In this document: positions 5,929-13,841 of the stretch, piece by piece
Layout of the letters: every line of letters begins with the position of its first letter
How positions within the stretch are numbered: the stretch's first letter is position 1
The notes under the pieces: generated by a model
Databases searched by the model: none
The model's input: only the letters and a program-made list of their open reading frames with translations
Told to the model about the DNA's origin: nothing
From: Pseudohongiella sp.
GTDB lineage: Bacteria > Pseudomonadota > Gammaproteobacteria > Pseudomonadales > Pseudohongiellaceae
Assembly (NCBI GenBank): GCA_013204155.1
Contig: JABMOK010000198.1
Location: 1 to 32,916 of the forward strand
Direction of reading: 5' to 3'
Length of the DNA stretch: 32,916 bases
Made by a program: the position numbers and the translations under genes

Positions 5929-7311
5929 ATGCGTCAACTGCAGATTGTTTTTTCCTCATTCTGTCTTCTCTTGTCAGGCAGTGGCGCCTTTGCGCAGGCG
6001 AATTCCAGGGCTGACGCCCTGAATGAGCTGGAGTTATCCCGCAAACTCCTCATTGGACTTGAAGAAACAATGGGACCCATGAACCAGCGTCTTGTCGAAT
6101 CCCTCGAGCAAGTAGCGGACAACTTAATGGCGCTCAACGAATTTGATGATGCGCATTCGATGCTGGACCGGGCCTTGCAAATTACCCGCATTAATCAAGG
6201 TCTCTACACCCAGGACCAGTTGCCGTTTCTAAATAAGAAGATAGAAAATCATGCCAATCAGGGGGATTGGGATAAAGCTCGCCAACAAATGGAGCATTTG
6301 CTGTGGCTATACCAGACCAAGCAGTTGGATTTTAACGAGAATTTGATAAGCCGGTTGCTACAACTTTCAAATTTTCATCTGCGAGCCATCACCGAAGATG
6401 CAGAGGCTTGGCAGGCTTATCATTTTCGTCATGTCACCGAAATTAAATGGATGACACTGGGGCTGGCTGAGCGGGTTTGGGGTAAGTCCGACCCAAGAAT
6501 GGTTCCAGTCCTGTACAGCCAGGTTACTCAACTCCACCGGCTACTGGTTGCCATCGAGCGCGGGGGCAGTACCGGCTATGGCTTGAGAGAGATACGGCTC
6601 GGCTCAGGTATAGTCACGGAGCGAAAAGCCGTGCGGCGTGGTCTCTATTTCACCGGCATGACGCTGCTAAATACAATGCAGCGAGTCTATCAAAGTGCTG
6701 ACGCGCCGAATCGGGAAGGCCTGGCGATGAGTCAGCTTTACCTTGCCGACTGGCAGCTTCTCTTCAATCGCCCTGAGGAGGCACTCACAGGCTACCGTTT
6801 GGCGTATCGAGGCCTGATTGAGGCTGAGATTGAACCTGGCCTGATCAACCATCTATTCAGCCAGCCATTGGTTCTGCCTGCGCCCAAATTTTTCTCAAGC
6901 GTCCAGCAGGCGCTTCAAGCGCGGGAAGGTAATCGTGTGCCAGATGAGGTTGCAGGAGCGCCGGGTGCAGTGACTTATTTATTCTTCAAGGAGTGGTCGA
7001 GCGCATTTTCCAATGTTCGAAATCCGCTTCCTGCTATTGAAATGGATGAGGAATCGAACTTTGCTCTTTTTTCCTTCCGTCTTGCTGGCTTGGACGAGGT
7101 TTCCCGCTGGATTAGTGGGCGCTATACCCGTGGTGTGGGTGTGGTAAATGAAGCTGAGCTGCTTGAGCAAACTAACGTTCCGTCTTATCCGGAGAAAAAC
7201 CTGCTGGAGAGACTCAATATGCTTCGGTTTCGCCCGAAACTGATCGAGGGTGAACCCCAGGAGGTAAACGGCTTGTTGCAGTACCACCTCGCGGCAGACA
7301 CCTTCTTCTAG
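5929..7311 (+). CDS. Exported TPR-repeat protein with TonB-like C-terminus
   Basis: 460 residues; the ATG has AGG eight bases upstream. Residues 1-22 form a signal peptide (LLLSGSGAFA, cleavage before QANS). The first third is helical with TPR-like pairs, for example the segment around LMALNEFDDAHSMLDRALQI and a following GDWDKARQQMEHLLWLY; another TPR-like stretch is near LADWQLLFNRPEEALTGYRL. The last 35 residues (ERLNMLRFRPKLIEGEPQEV and on to LLQYHLA) resemble the C-terminal domain of TonB, where arginine-phenylalanine-arginine-proline and a G-x-P turn precede a strand. It lacks the TonB membrane anchor and Pro-rich region. It is probably periplasmic or outer-membrane associated; partners unknown. 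The TAG stop falls within a MITE-like element, so the original C-terminus may have been a few residues different. Confidence 0.75.
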   Translation: MRQLQIVFSSFCLLLSGSGAFAQANSRADALNELELSRKLLIGLEETMGPMNQRLVESLEQVADNLMALNEFDDAHSMLDRALQITRINQGLYTQDQLPFLNKKIENHANQGDWDKARQQMEHLLWLYQTKQLDFNENLISRLLQLSNFHLRAITEDAEAWQAYHFRHVTEIKWMTLGLAERVWGKSDPRMVPVLYSQVTQLHRLLVAIERGGSTGYGLREIRLGSGIVTERKAVRRGLYFTGMTLLNTMQRVYQSADAPNREGLAMSQLYLADWQLLFNRPEEALTGYRLAYRGLIEAEIEPGLINHLFSQPLVLPAPKFFSSVQQALQAREGNRVPDEVAGAPGAVTYLFFKEWSSAFSNVRNPLPAIEMDEESNFALFSFRLAGLDEVSRWISGRYTRGVGVVNEAELLEQTNVPSYPEKNLLERLNMLRFRPKLIEGEPQEVNGLLQYHLAADTFF

Positions 7312-7454
7312 CGGGCTGTTGAAAAATTCACAGCCGGCACAATACGGCGTTATTGCGTGGCTCAAAATGCTCATTTGCACCGTGTAAACTCCGCTTTTTC
7401 GCCAAATCTTGCCTTGTCTTGCACTCGCCTGAGAGCTTTTCAACAAGTTGCTAG
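7308..7454. mobile_element. MITE-like element with imperfect terminal inverted repeats
   Basis: The left end CTAGCGGGCTGTTGAAAA matches the reverse complement of the right end, CTAGCAACTTGTTGAAAA, at most positions. Both ends terminate in CTAG. Inside are AAAATGCTCATTTGCACC and GTGTAAACTCCGCTTTTT, the sort of sequence I recall from small dispersed repeats of gammaproteobacteria with ends in TGTTGAAAA; recalled, not checked. It has no transposase and would need one in trans. It supplies the stop codon (7309-7311) of the TPR protein. Confidence 0.72.
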
Positions 7455-7571
7455 AGTTTCCCATCCGCCAAGCTTCTTATATGATATTTCATAGCCTTTG
7501 CCACGATTGGTTAGATTCTGGCAGCGTCATTTAGTATGATTCGCCTCTCGTGTAATTTGTGGAAGCAAAAA

Positions 7572-7814
7572 ATGAACAATCTACTCAGTCAGGGTTTTGA
7601 ATTAGCCCTATTTGGGATGGGAACCGTGTTCGTATTCCTCGCTGTATTAATAATTGCTACCAAAGCGATGTCTTCGCTAGTGCTGCGATTTGAGCCCGCG
7701 GTGAGCGTTGCTTCTGCGGCTACGGTGGCACAGGATGCTGCACTGTCTGATCGTGGCCATCTGCTGGCAGTAATTAGCGCCGCGATCGCACAGCATAGAA
7801 CGACTAAAAAATAG
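7572..7814 (+). CDS. oadG: Oxaloacetate decarboxylase gamma chain
   Basis: 80 residues from the ATG at 7572, which has GGAAG six bases upstream; an upstream in-frame ATG at 7536 has no ribosome site. One membrane helix (FELALFGMGTVFVFLAVLII) is followed by a short polar tail, typical of OadG. In the family this subunit anchors the alpha chain to the membrane beta chain and helps assemble the Na+ pump. It lies directly ahead of oadA and oadB. Its last codons and stop lie in a 16-bp duplication, so the C-terminal residues RTTKK are repeat-encoded. Confidence 0.88.
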   Translation: MNNLLSQGFELALFGMGTVFVFLAVLIIATKAMSSLVLRFEPAVSVASAATVAQDAALSDRGHLLAVISAAIAQHRTTKK

Positions 7815-7826
7815 AACGACTAAAAA
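7795..7826. repeat. 16-bp direct repeat overlapping the oadG stop codon
   Basis: Two adjacent copies of ATAGAACGACTAAAAA, followed by a decayed GAAACGACAAAA. The TAG that ends oadG is in the second copy (7812-7814). The same TAG in the first copy is out of frame because 16 is not a multiple of three. Confidence 0.85.
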
Positions 7827-7903
7827 ACAAATGAAACGACAAAACGCAGTCCACAATCTGCCTTTCCCAATTCCTGAAATATTGACAGTGATGAGTTTGT
7901 AAT

Positions 7904-9685
7904 ATGAGTGAAAATAAGCAACCCCTTGGAATTACTGATGTCGTCTTGCGCGATGCCCATCAGTCCCTGCTCGCAACCCGAATGCGGATAGATGATCTGT
8001 TGCCAATAGCGGCAAAACTGGATCAGGTTGGGTTTTGGTCTTTGGAGTCCTGGGGTGGAGCAACCTTCGATGCCTGCATTCGTTTTGTGGGAGAAGATCC
8101 CTGGGAACGAATCCGTCTCTTTAAAGAGGCGATGCCAAATACCCCTCAGCAAATGCTATTCAGAGGTCAGAATATTCTGGGCTATCGTCATTACGCCGAT
8201 GATCTGGTGGAAAAATTCGTAGAGCGTGCGGCCGTGAACGGCGTCGATGTGTTTAGAGTATTCGACGCCATGAATGATATGCGCAATTTGGAAACCGCTA
8301 TCAAGGCGGTAGGGAAGCAGGGCAAACATGCTCAGGGTACGATGTCCTATACCCTTAGTCCGGTCTATAACCTTGAGAGCTGGTTGAATATGGCCAGACA
8401 AATCGAAAGCATGGGTGCCGACTCACTCTGTATCAAGGATATGGCAGGCTTACTTAAGCCTTATGTCGCCTATGAATTAATTACTCAGTTGAAGCAGGCT
8501 GTTAAAATCCCTATTCATATGCAGTGTCATGCGACGACCGGTCTGTCTACGGCTACCTATCTGAAAGCGGTAGAGGCGGGCATTGATAATGTTGATACGG
8601 CGATTTCATCCATGAGTATGACTTATGGACACTCGCCGACAGAATCCTTGGTTTCTATGTTAGATGCGACAGAGCGCAGCACGGGACTGGATATTGTCTT
8701 ACTGGAAGAAATTGCCAGTTACTTTCGTGAAGTCAGGAAAAAATACGCGAAATTTGAAGGATCTTTAAGAGGGATAGATTCCCGAATTCTGGTAGCACAG
8801 GTGCCCGGTGGCATGCTGACGAATCTGGAGAATCAACTGCGTGAGCAAAACGCCGCGGATAAGATGGATGCCGTACTGGAGGAAATTCCCAAAGTACGTG
8901 AAGATTTGGGGTTTATTCCACTGGTAACACCGACATCTCAGATCGTCGGCACTCAAGCGGTATTGAATGTGCTGGCTGGGGAACGTTATAAAACAATTAC
9001 CAAGGAAACGGCGGGCGTGTTAAAGGGTGAATACGGTGCTACCCCTTCACCGGTAAACAGCGAGCTACAGGCCAAGGTGCTTGACGGCGCAGAAGCTATT
9101 ACCTGCAGGCCGGCAGATTTGCTCACGCCAGAATTTGAAAAGCAGAAGAGCGAACTGTTAGCTATCGCCAAGGCAGAGGGAATTACACTGCTTAACGAAG
9201 TCGATGACACCCTGACCTATGCCCTGTTTCCACAGGCGGGGCTGAAGTTTCTAAAAAACCGCAACAATCCAGACGCGTTCGAGCCCGCACCATCGATTGC
9301 GGAAACGGCGGCGGTGGCGCCAGGGACATCCGCTGCTACCGGTGTCTATACCGTTGAGCTGGAAGGCAGGGCCTATGTAGTAAAAGTGACTGAAGGCGGG
9401 GATGTTGCGCAATTCGCAGAGACAACTGCTTCTACAGCTTCTGCAAAGCCTGTTGCTGCGCCAACGGGTGCCGGCAAAGCGATTCCGGCGCCGCTAGCCG
9501 GCAATGTGTTTAAGGTAGTAGTGGGAGTTGGGGACCGCGTTGCCGAAGGCGATGTGATTCTGATTATGGAAGCCATGAAAATGGAGACGGAGATTCGTTC
9601 ACCTGCCTCAGGCACCGTTACCGGGGTGAGTGTTAAGGCTGGCGATGCGGTAAAGGTCGGCGAAACTATGTTGTCACTAGGCTAG
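7904..9685 (+). CDS. oadA: Oxaloacetate decarboxylase alpha chain, biotin-dependent carboxyltransferase
   Basis: 593 residues, the usual OadA length. The N-terminal carboxyltransferase TIM barrel opens with [18 protein letters not shown] and contains [20 protein letters not shown] and the metal-site [10 protein letters not shown] conserved PYC/OadA-type domain follows (about 300-460), then an Ala/Thr-rich linker and a C-terminal biotinyl domain with EAMKMET, the biotin being carried on Lys559. The enzyme transfers the carboxyl group of oxaloacetate to biotin, giving pyruvate; the beta chain then releases CO2 and exports Na+. It acts at the inner face of the cytoplasmic membrane with OadG and OadB. 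The order G-A-B is the classical operon. An alternative would be another biotin carboxyltransferase, but the flanking subunits settle it. Confidence 0.96.
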   Translation: MSENKQPLGITDVVLRDAHQSLLATRMRIDDLLPIAAKLDQVGFWSLESWGGATFDACIRFVGEDPWERIRLFKEAMPNTPQQMLFRGQNILGYRHYADDLVEKFVERAAVNGVDVFRVFDAMNDMRNLETAIKAVGKQGKHAQGTMSYTLSPVYNLESWLNMARQIESMGADSLCIKDMAGLLKPYVAYELITQLKQAVKIPIHMQCHATTGLSTATYLKAVEAGIDNVDTAISSMSMTYGHSPTESLVSMLDATERSTGLDIVLLEEIASYFREVRKKYAKFEGSLRGIDSRILVAQVPGGMLTNLENQLREQNAADKMDAVLEEIPKVREDLGFIPLVTPTSQIVGTQAVLNVLAGERYKTITKETAGVLKGEYGATPSPVNSELQAKVLDGAEAITCRPADLLTPEFEKQKSELLAIAKAEGITLLNEVDDTLTYALFPQAGLKFLKNRNNPDAFEPAPSIAETAAVAPGTSAATGVYTVELEGRAYVVKVTEGGDVAQFAETTASTASAKPVAAPTGAGKAIPAPLAGNVFKVVVGVGDRVAEGDVILIMEAMKMETEIRSPASGTVTGVSVKAGDAVKVGETMLSLG

Positions 9686-9718
9686 TTGGCATTGAATCAG
9701 AAGAAAAGAGATAGATAA

Positions 9719-10852
9719 ATGAGCCGACTGCTAGAGCTGTGGCAATCCACAGGCATAGTTCAAATAACCCTTCCGCAATTGTTAATGATTCTGATTGGAT
9801 TGTTGCTGCTTTATCTTGCTATCAAGAAAGGTTTTGAACCCTTGTTGCTGATACCTATCGGTTTCGGTGGCATTCTTTCGAACATTCCCGGTGTCGATAT
9901 AGCCGTGGGAGATGGAATCCTTCATCAGTTTTATGTGATGGGATTGGAAACCGGGGTCTTTCCTCTGTTGATCTTTATGGGCGTGGGTGCAATGACTGAC
10001 TTTGGTCCACTGCTGGCCAATCCAAAGACATTGCTGCTTGGCGCGGCGGCGCAGTTCGGTATTTTTTCGACGCTGCTTGGGGCTCTGTTCCTAACCGATA
10101 TCGGATGGTTCAATTTCACTCTTCAGCAAGCTTCGGCGATCGGCATTATCGGTGGCGCAGATGGTCCTACAGCAATTTATGTGGCGGGCATTCTTGCGCC
10201 TGAAATGCTTGGCGCAATCGCCGTTGCCGCGTATTCCTATATGGCGCTGGTACCCTTGATTCAGCCTCCCATCATGCGAGCACTAACCAGCGAAGACGAA
10301 CGCAAGATAACTATGACTCAGTTACGAGCGGTATCGCAGACGGAGAAAATTGTATTCCCACTGCTATTACTTATCCTGGTCGCGTTAGTAGTTCCCAGTG
10401 CGACTCCGCTATTGGGTATGTTTTGCTTTGGTAATTTAATGAAAGAATGCGGGGTAGTTTCCCGGCTATCCGATACGGCACAGAATGCCTTGATTAATAT
10501 CGTTACCATCCTGCTCGGCTTATCTGTTGGATCCAAGTTAGGCGCCGACCAATTTTTGGTGGCTAGTACTTTGGGTATTTTGTTGCTGGGGATGTTGGCA
10601 TTCTCGATTGGCACGGCATCGGGTGTGTTGATGGCGAAGCTGATGAATGTATTCTCAAGTAATAAGATTAATCCCCTGATCGGATCGGCGGGTGTCTCGG
10701 CGGTACCCATGGCAGCTCGGGTTTCTAACAAGGTAGGACTGGAAGCGGACCCCCACAATTTTCTGCTGATGCATGCAATGGGGCCAAATGTGGCCGGTGT
10801 GATCGGTTCTGCTGTAGCGGCGGGTGTACTGCTGCAGTTTGCAGGAGGCTAA
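9719..10852 (+). CDS. oadB: Sodium-pumping oxaloacetate decarboxylase beta chain
   Basis: 377 residues, multi-spanning membrane protein with about nine or more helices. Family features are the [20 protein letters not shown] start region, [20 protein letters not shown], the [17 protein letters not shown] segment (with the Na+/proton-coupling Asp), and [20 protein letters not shown] near the end. It decarboxylates carboxybiotin on OadA and uses the energy to move Na+ out. It starts 33 bases after oadA, with AAGAAAAGAG ahead of the ATG, so the three genes are co-transcribed. Methylmalonyl-CoA decarboxylase beta chains are similar, but the oadG-oadA context supports oxaloacetate. Confidence 0.95.
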   Translation: MSRLLELWQSTGIVQITLPQLLMILIGLLLLYLAIKKGFEPLLLIPIGFGGILSNIPGVDIAVGDGILHQFYVMGLETGVFPLLIFMGVGAMTDFGPLLANPKTLLLGAAAQFGIFSTLLGALFLTDIGWFNFTLQQASAIGIIGGADGPTAIYVAGILAPEMLGAIAVAAYSYMALVPLIQPPIMRALTSEDERKITMTQLRAVSQTEKIVFPLLLLILVALVVPSATPLLGMFCFGNLMKECGVVSRLSDTAQNALINIVTILLGLSVGSKLGADQFLVASTLGILLLGMLAFSIGTASGVLMAKLMNVFSSNKINPLIGSAGVSAVPMAARVSNKVGLEADPHNFLLMHAMGPNVAGVIGSAVAAGVLLQFAGG

Positions 10853-10950
10853 CTTTTTAGTGGGCAAATTGTATGGCTGACAAATTGTATTGCCGAATAG
10901 CAAGGCAGTAAAATAGCTCGCAGATTGCTATCTAAAACACTCAGGCAAGA

Positions 10951-10975
10951 ATCAGGCTCTGACTAACAGCCTGAT
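10951..10975. terminator. Hairpin between convergent oadB and methyltransferase genes
   Basis: ATCAGGCT and AGCCTGAT are a perfect 8-bp stem with a nine-base loop, placed between two convergent genes. There is no T-run on either side, so it is at best a weak or Rho-assisted terminator. Confidence 0.4.
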
Positions 10976-11012
10976 CCGAAAGAAGCGAATTTCAATCCCT
11001 GTCATCAGAAGC

Positions 11013-11768
11013 TCAGGGTTTAATAAACTTCAATGTCATGCGGTCACTTTCGCCTATCTCCAGCATTTCAGATTTCGATCCCCGGTTTATTAGCCGACCC
11101 ACGAGTGATTCCCGCAGAGTCGGTGGCAGGGAATAAACACCGTCTCGGTAGTCCTTACTATCTTTGGAATTGGAATTGATTTCAGATTGAGCAATCAATT
11201 CAAAGCCGGCGCTTTTAGCCAAGGCAATTACATGGGATTGATTGACATAGCCATTTTCACCCTCAGGATCTTGAGGCACCGCTTCATTACCCCGGTGATC
11301 AACTATACCGAAAATCCCTCCTGGCTTTAGCATCTGATAGATTGCATCGTAATATTTCTGCGTAGGTTTTTCGTAGATCATGAATCCATGTGCCCGGAAC
11401 ACCAAGACCCGGTCGGCCATCGAGGCGGTTGGGGAATTAGGGAAGCCCGAGTCTTCACCTACAGCGATGTAGCTGCCATTCCCATCGATATAAGGCTGCA
11501 AGATACTGCGATACCAACCGCCTGGTCCGCCGGGCCAGATTTCCACCACCGTTAACTCTGGCCTAATGTCAAAAAAGTCGAGGGTCTGTAGCGGATGACG
11601 GTATTGATTTCTTGCCCGCTGATCCTCGGATCGACTCGGACTGTCTATTAACTGTTGTAGTCGTTGCAAGTTTTCCTGATTGAGAAAATTCTCTTGTGCA
11701 GAGCTAATATTCAAACAAGAAACGGCAAGGGCGAAAAGTACAAAATGGGAAGTTGCGCGAATAGACAT
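11013..11768 (-). CDS. Exported methyltransferase-like protein (COG4798-like)
   Basis: 251 residues from the ATG at 11768, which has GGAG nine bases upstream; an ATG five codons earlier lacks a ribosome site. A signal peptide (FVLFALAVSCLNISSA, then QENF) is followed by a Rossmann-type methyltransferase core: VVEIWPGGPGGWYRSIL in place of the usual glycine-rich SAM loop, a GSYIAVGED acidic second strand, and MLKPGGIFGIVDHRG for the post-core strand. The segment DQRARNQYRHPLQTLDFF is typical of this group of predicted methyltransferases. An exported SAM-dependent enzyme is odd since SAM is cytoplasmic, so it may be a lapsed enzyme with another role. It is 136 bases downstream of cysE on the same strand. 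Confidence 0.8.
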   Translation of the reverse strand: MSIRATSHFVLFALAVSCLNISSAQENFLNQENLQRLQQLIDSPSRSEDQRARNQYRHPLQTLDFFDIRPELTVVEIWPGGPGGWYRSILQPYIDGNGSYIAVGEDSGFPNSPTASMADRVLVFRAHGFMIYEKPTQKYYDAIYQMLKPGGIFGIVDHRGNEAVPQDPEGENGYVNQSHVIALAKSAGFELIAQSEINSNSKDSKDYRDGVYSLPPTLRESLVGRLINRGSKSEMLEIGESDRMTLKFIKP

Positions 11769-11919
11769 GAGTGATTTCTCCATAGCGAATAGATCGTGCC
11801 AATGTGCACTAAAAGGGTAGTGGAATCAATTACCGACCCGATAAGCTGAATTTAACTTTCATGGCCGTGAAGAAATCCGGCATATTGTGACCACAGGCAG
11901 GAGAGAGCAGGACATAGCA

Positions 11920-12711
11920 CTAGCCGCCTACCTCATCTTCGAAGAAATTCTGTTCCATGGTTTCTGCCGGGGCCTTAGAACAAGGCTTGCCTACCACTTT
12001 CGCGGGAACACCGACTACCGTTGTGTGAGCCGCCACATCGCTTAATACGACGCTGCCCGCGCCGATCTTGGCGCCAGTTCCAATTTCTATATTTCCCAAA
12101 ACCTTGGCCCCAGTGGATATCAGAACACCGGAACGGATTTTGGGGTGTCTGTCACCTTGTTCATTGCCGGTGCCACCCAAGGTTACCTGTTGCAGAATGG
12201 AGACATTATCTTCAATGACCGAAGTTTCACCTATGACTATGCCGGTGGCATGGTCGAACATGATGCCTTTACCTATCTTGCAGGCGGGATGAATGTCTAC
12301 TGCAAATACTTCGGAGTTTCTACTCTGAATAAACAGGGCTAGCTCTTTTCGATTATTGATCCACAAAAAATGCGCGAGGCGGTGCACTTGAATGGATTGA
12401 AAACCCTTAAGATACAAGATCACGGCAAGATGGGTGTTGACCGCTGCATCTCGCTCGAAGACTGCTTTAATATCGCAAGTTGCATGCTCTATTATTTCTG
12501 GTGACTCAGCAAAGGCATGGTCAAATAGTTCCCGCAGAGTTATCACGGGCATTACATCATCGGATAATTTATTCGCCAGGATAAAGCTGAGCGCAGACTG
12601 CAAGCTGCTATGGTTTAATACACAGGCATAGACATAACTTGCCAACAAAGGCTCCTTTTGAATAACTTCCTGTGCTTCTATCCTAAGTTGTTGCCAAAGC
12701 TGATTAGACAT
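11920..12711 (-). CDS. cysE: Serine O-acetyltransferase
   Basis: 263 residues, near the 273 of E. coli CysE. The helical N-terminal domain (LWQQLRIEAQEVIQKEPLLA, then the FERDAAV block) is followed by FLWINNRKELALFIQSR and the left-handed beta-helix of hexapeptide repeats: the IHPACKIGKGIMFDHATGIV segment, IGETSVIEDN, QQVTLGGTG, GDRHPKI, GAGSVVLSDV. The DHATG and GDRHP blocks hold the catalytic Asp and His. It makes O-acetylserine from serine and acetyl-CoA in the cytoplasm, the first step of cysteine synthesis. The C-terminal tail, usually involved in binding cysteine synthase and in feedback control, ends atypically with EVGG rather than the Ile of the common form, so complex formation cannot be assumed. 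Confidence 0.94.
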   Translation of the reverse strand: MSNQLWQQLRIEAQEVIQKEPLLASYVYACVLNHSSLQSALSFILANKLSDDVMPVITLRELFDHAFAESPEIIEHATCDIKAVFERDAAVNTHLAVILYLKGFQSIQVHRLAHFLWINNRKELALFIQSRNSEVFAVDIHPACKIGKGIMFDHATGIVIGETSVIEDNVSILQQVTLGGTGNEQGDRHPKIRSGVLISTGAKVLGNIEIGTGAKIGAGSVVLSDVAAHTTVVGVPAKVVGKPCSKAPAETMEQNFFEDEVGG

Positions 12712-12812
12712 ATCAATTTTCCAGAGAGAACGATAGATGCTGATTATAAAGACTCTTTCGATTGATACAACTGCAGATAGTAGTTGCCAAAAATATCACT
12801 CAGATACTGGTA

Positions 12813-13670
12813 TCAATCGGTAAATAGGCGCTGGTGCAGGGATTGTTTCTGTGGTGCTGATTCGATATCCAGGATTGCGTCAAAAATGTGTTTTTCAGTG
12901 ACAATTTGATCCCCCTTTTGGAAAGCTACCATCAGCGCTTTGTGTGCCAGGATATTAATTAGTCGCGGGACCCCTCGTGAACCCTTGAAGAGAAGATCGA
13001 GAGCATTCTCGGCGAACATCTGAGAACCGCTGTAACCTGCTTTGAAAAGCCGGTGTTCCACATAGGTCTCCACTTCCTGCCTATCCAATAAAGACAGTTT
13101 AAATGAAAAGGAGAGAGCATGTTTGAGTTCCGTAAGATCTGGTTGTTCGAGTAACTCGTCAAGCTCTGGCTGGCCGAACAATATGATCCGTAGCCGATTT
13201 CCATGTGTATCATCGATGCTTGTCAATAAGCGAATTGCCTCCAGCGTCTCCTGGGGTATTGCTTGCGCTTCATCGACGAAAAGAACGACTGTCTTGTCAT
13301 CCCGGAAAAGGCTAAGAAGCTCTTTCGTTACAACTTTCAATAGCTCGTAATAGCTAATATTTGTTTCATGCTCAATGCCCAATTCTTCTGCCAGCGCGTG
13401 CATCATAGCTTCTTCACTCATTATAGGATGAGGAATGTAAGCGGTAATATAGCGATCTTTGTGAACTTCCAGTGCGTTAAGCAGTTTTCGGCACAACATG
13501 GTTTTTCCGGCCCCAGCCTCGCCGACAATTTTTGAGAAATTACTATCGTCCTGCAACGCGGCAATTACCAAATTAAATGCTGCCTGCTGGCTGGGAAGTT
13601 TTAGAAAATAATGGGTATCAGGTGCTAATGAAAATGGGTATTGAGCCAAGCCAAAATGCTGGATATACAT
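12813..13670 (-). CDS. ExeA/MshM-type AAA ATPase
   Basis: 285 residues. It opens with the family signature MYIQHFGLAQYPFSLAPD, then Walker A GEAGAGKT (50-57), Walker B VVLFVDEAQ (Asp133, Glu134), a sensor region RLRIILFGQPELDELL, and a C-terminal lid with GVPRLINILAHKAL. ATPases of this type are ExeA (type II secretion, there with a peptidoglycan-binding domain) and MshM (MSHA pili). This one is short and has no peptidoglycan-binding domain. No pilus or secretion genes are in the window, so its partner is not visible. It follows the hybrid kinase on the same strand after a 171-base gap. I see no clear SD before its ATG. Confidence 0.85.
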   Translation of the reverse strand: MYIQHFGLAQYPFSLAPDTHYFLKLPSQQAAFNLVIAALQDDSNFSKIVGEAGAGKTMLCRKLLNALEVHKDRYITAYIPHPIMSEEAMMHALAEELGIEHETNISYYELLKVVTKELLSLFRDDKTVVLFVDEAQAIPQETLEAIRLLTSIDDTHGNRLRIILFGQPELDELLEQPDLTELKHALSFSFKLSLLDRQEVETYVEHRLFKAGYSGSQMFAENALDLLFKGSRGVPRLINILAHKALMVAFQKGDQIVTEKHIFDAILDIESAPQKQSLHQRLFTD

Positions 13671-13841
13671 ATTTGACGCCTACAAAATATATGCTGGGTT
13701 AACTATAGGTCTGGTCATTGGCGGCATGAGTTTGGCTCACGTTGGCATGCAAAAGCTATTGAAATTTACTTCTGCATAGCATCACCGCTGGCTAGAATAA
13801 GCAACTTTTAAACCAAATTAAACCTAGCGCTAATGGTTTCA

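Noticed and set aside
6979-7464. 161-residue minus-strand open frame over the TPR gene end and MITE
   Set aside because: It is antisense to a gene with a clear signal peptide and domains, and it depends on reading through the MITE.
10318-10758. 146-residue minus-strand frame within oadB
   Set aside because: Antisense shadow of a well-conserved gene.
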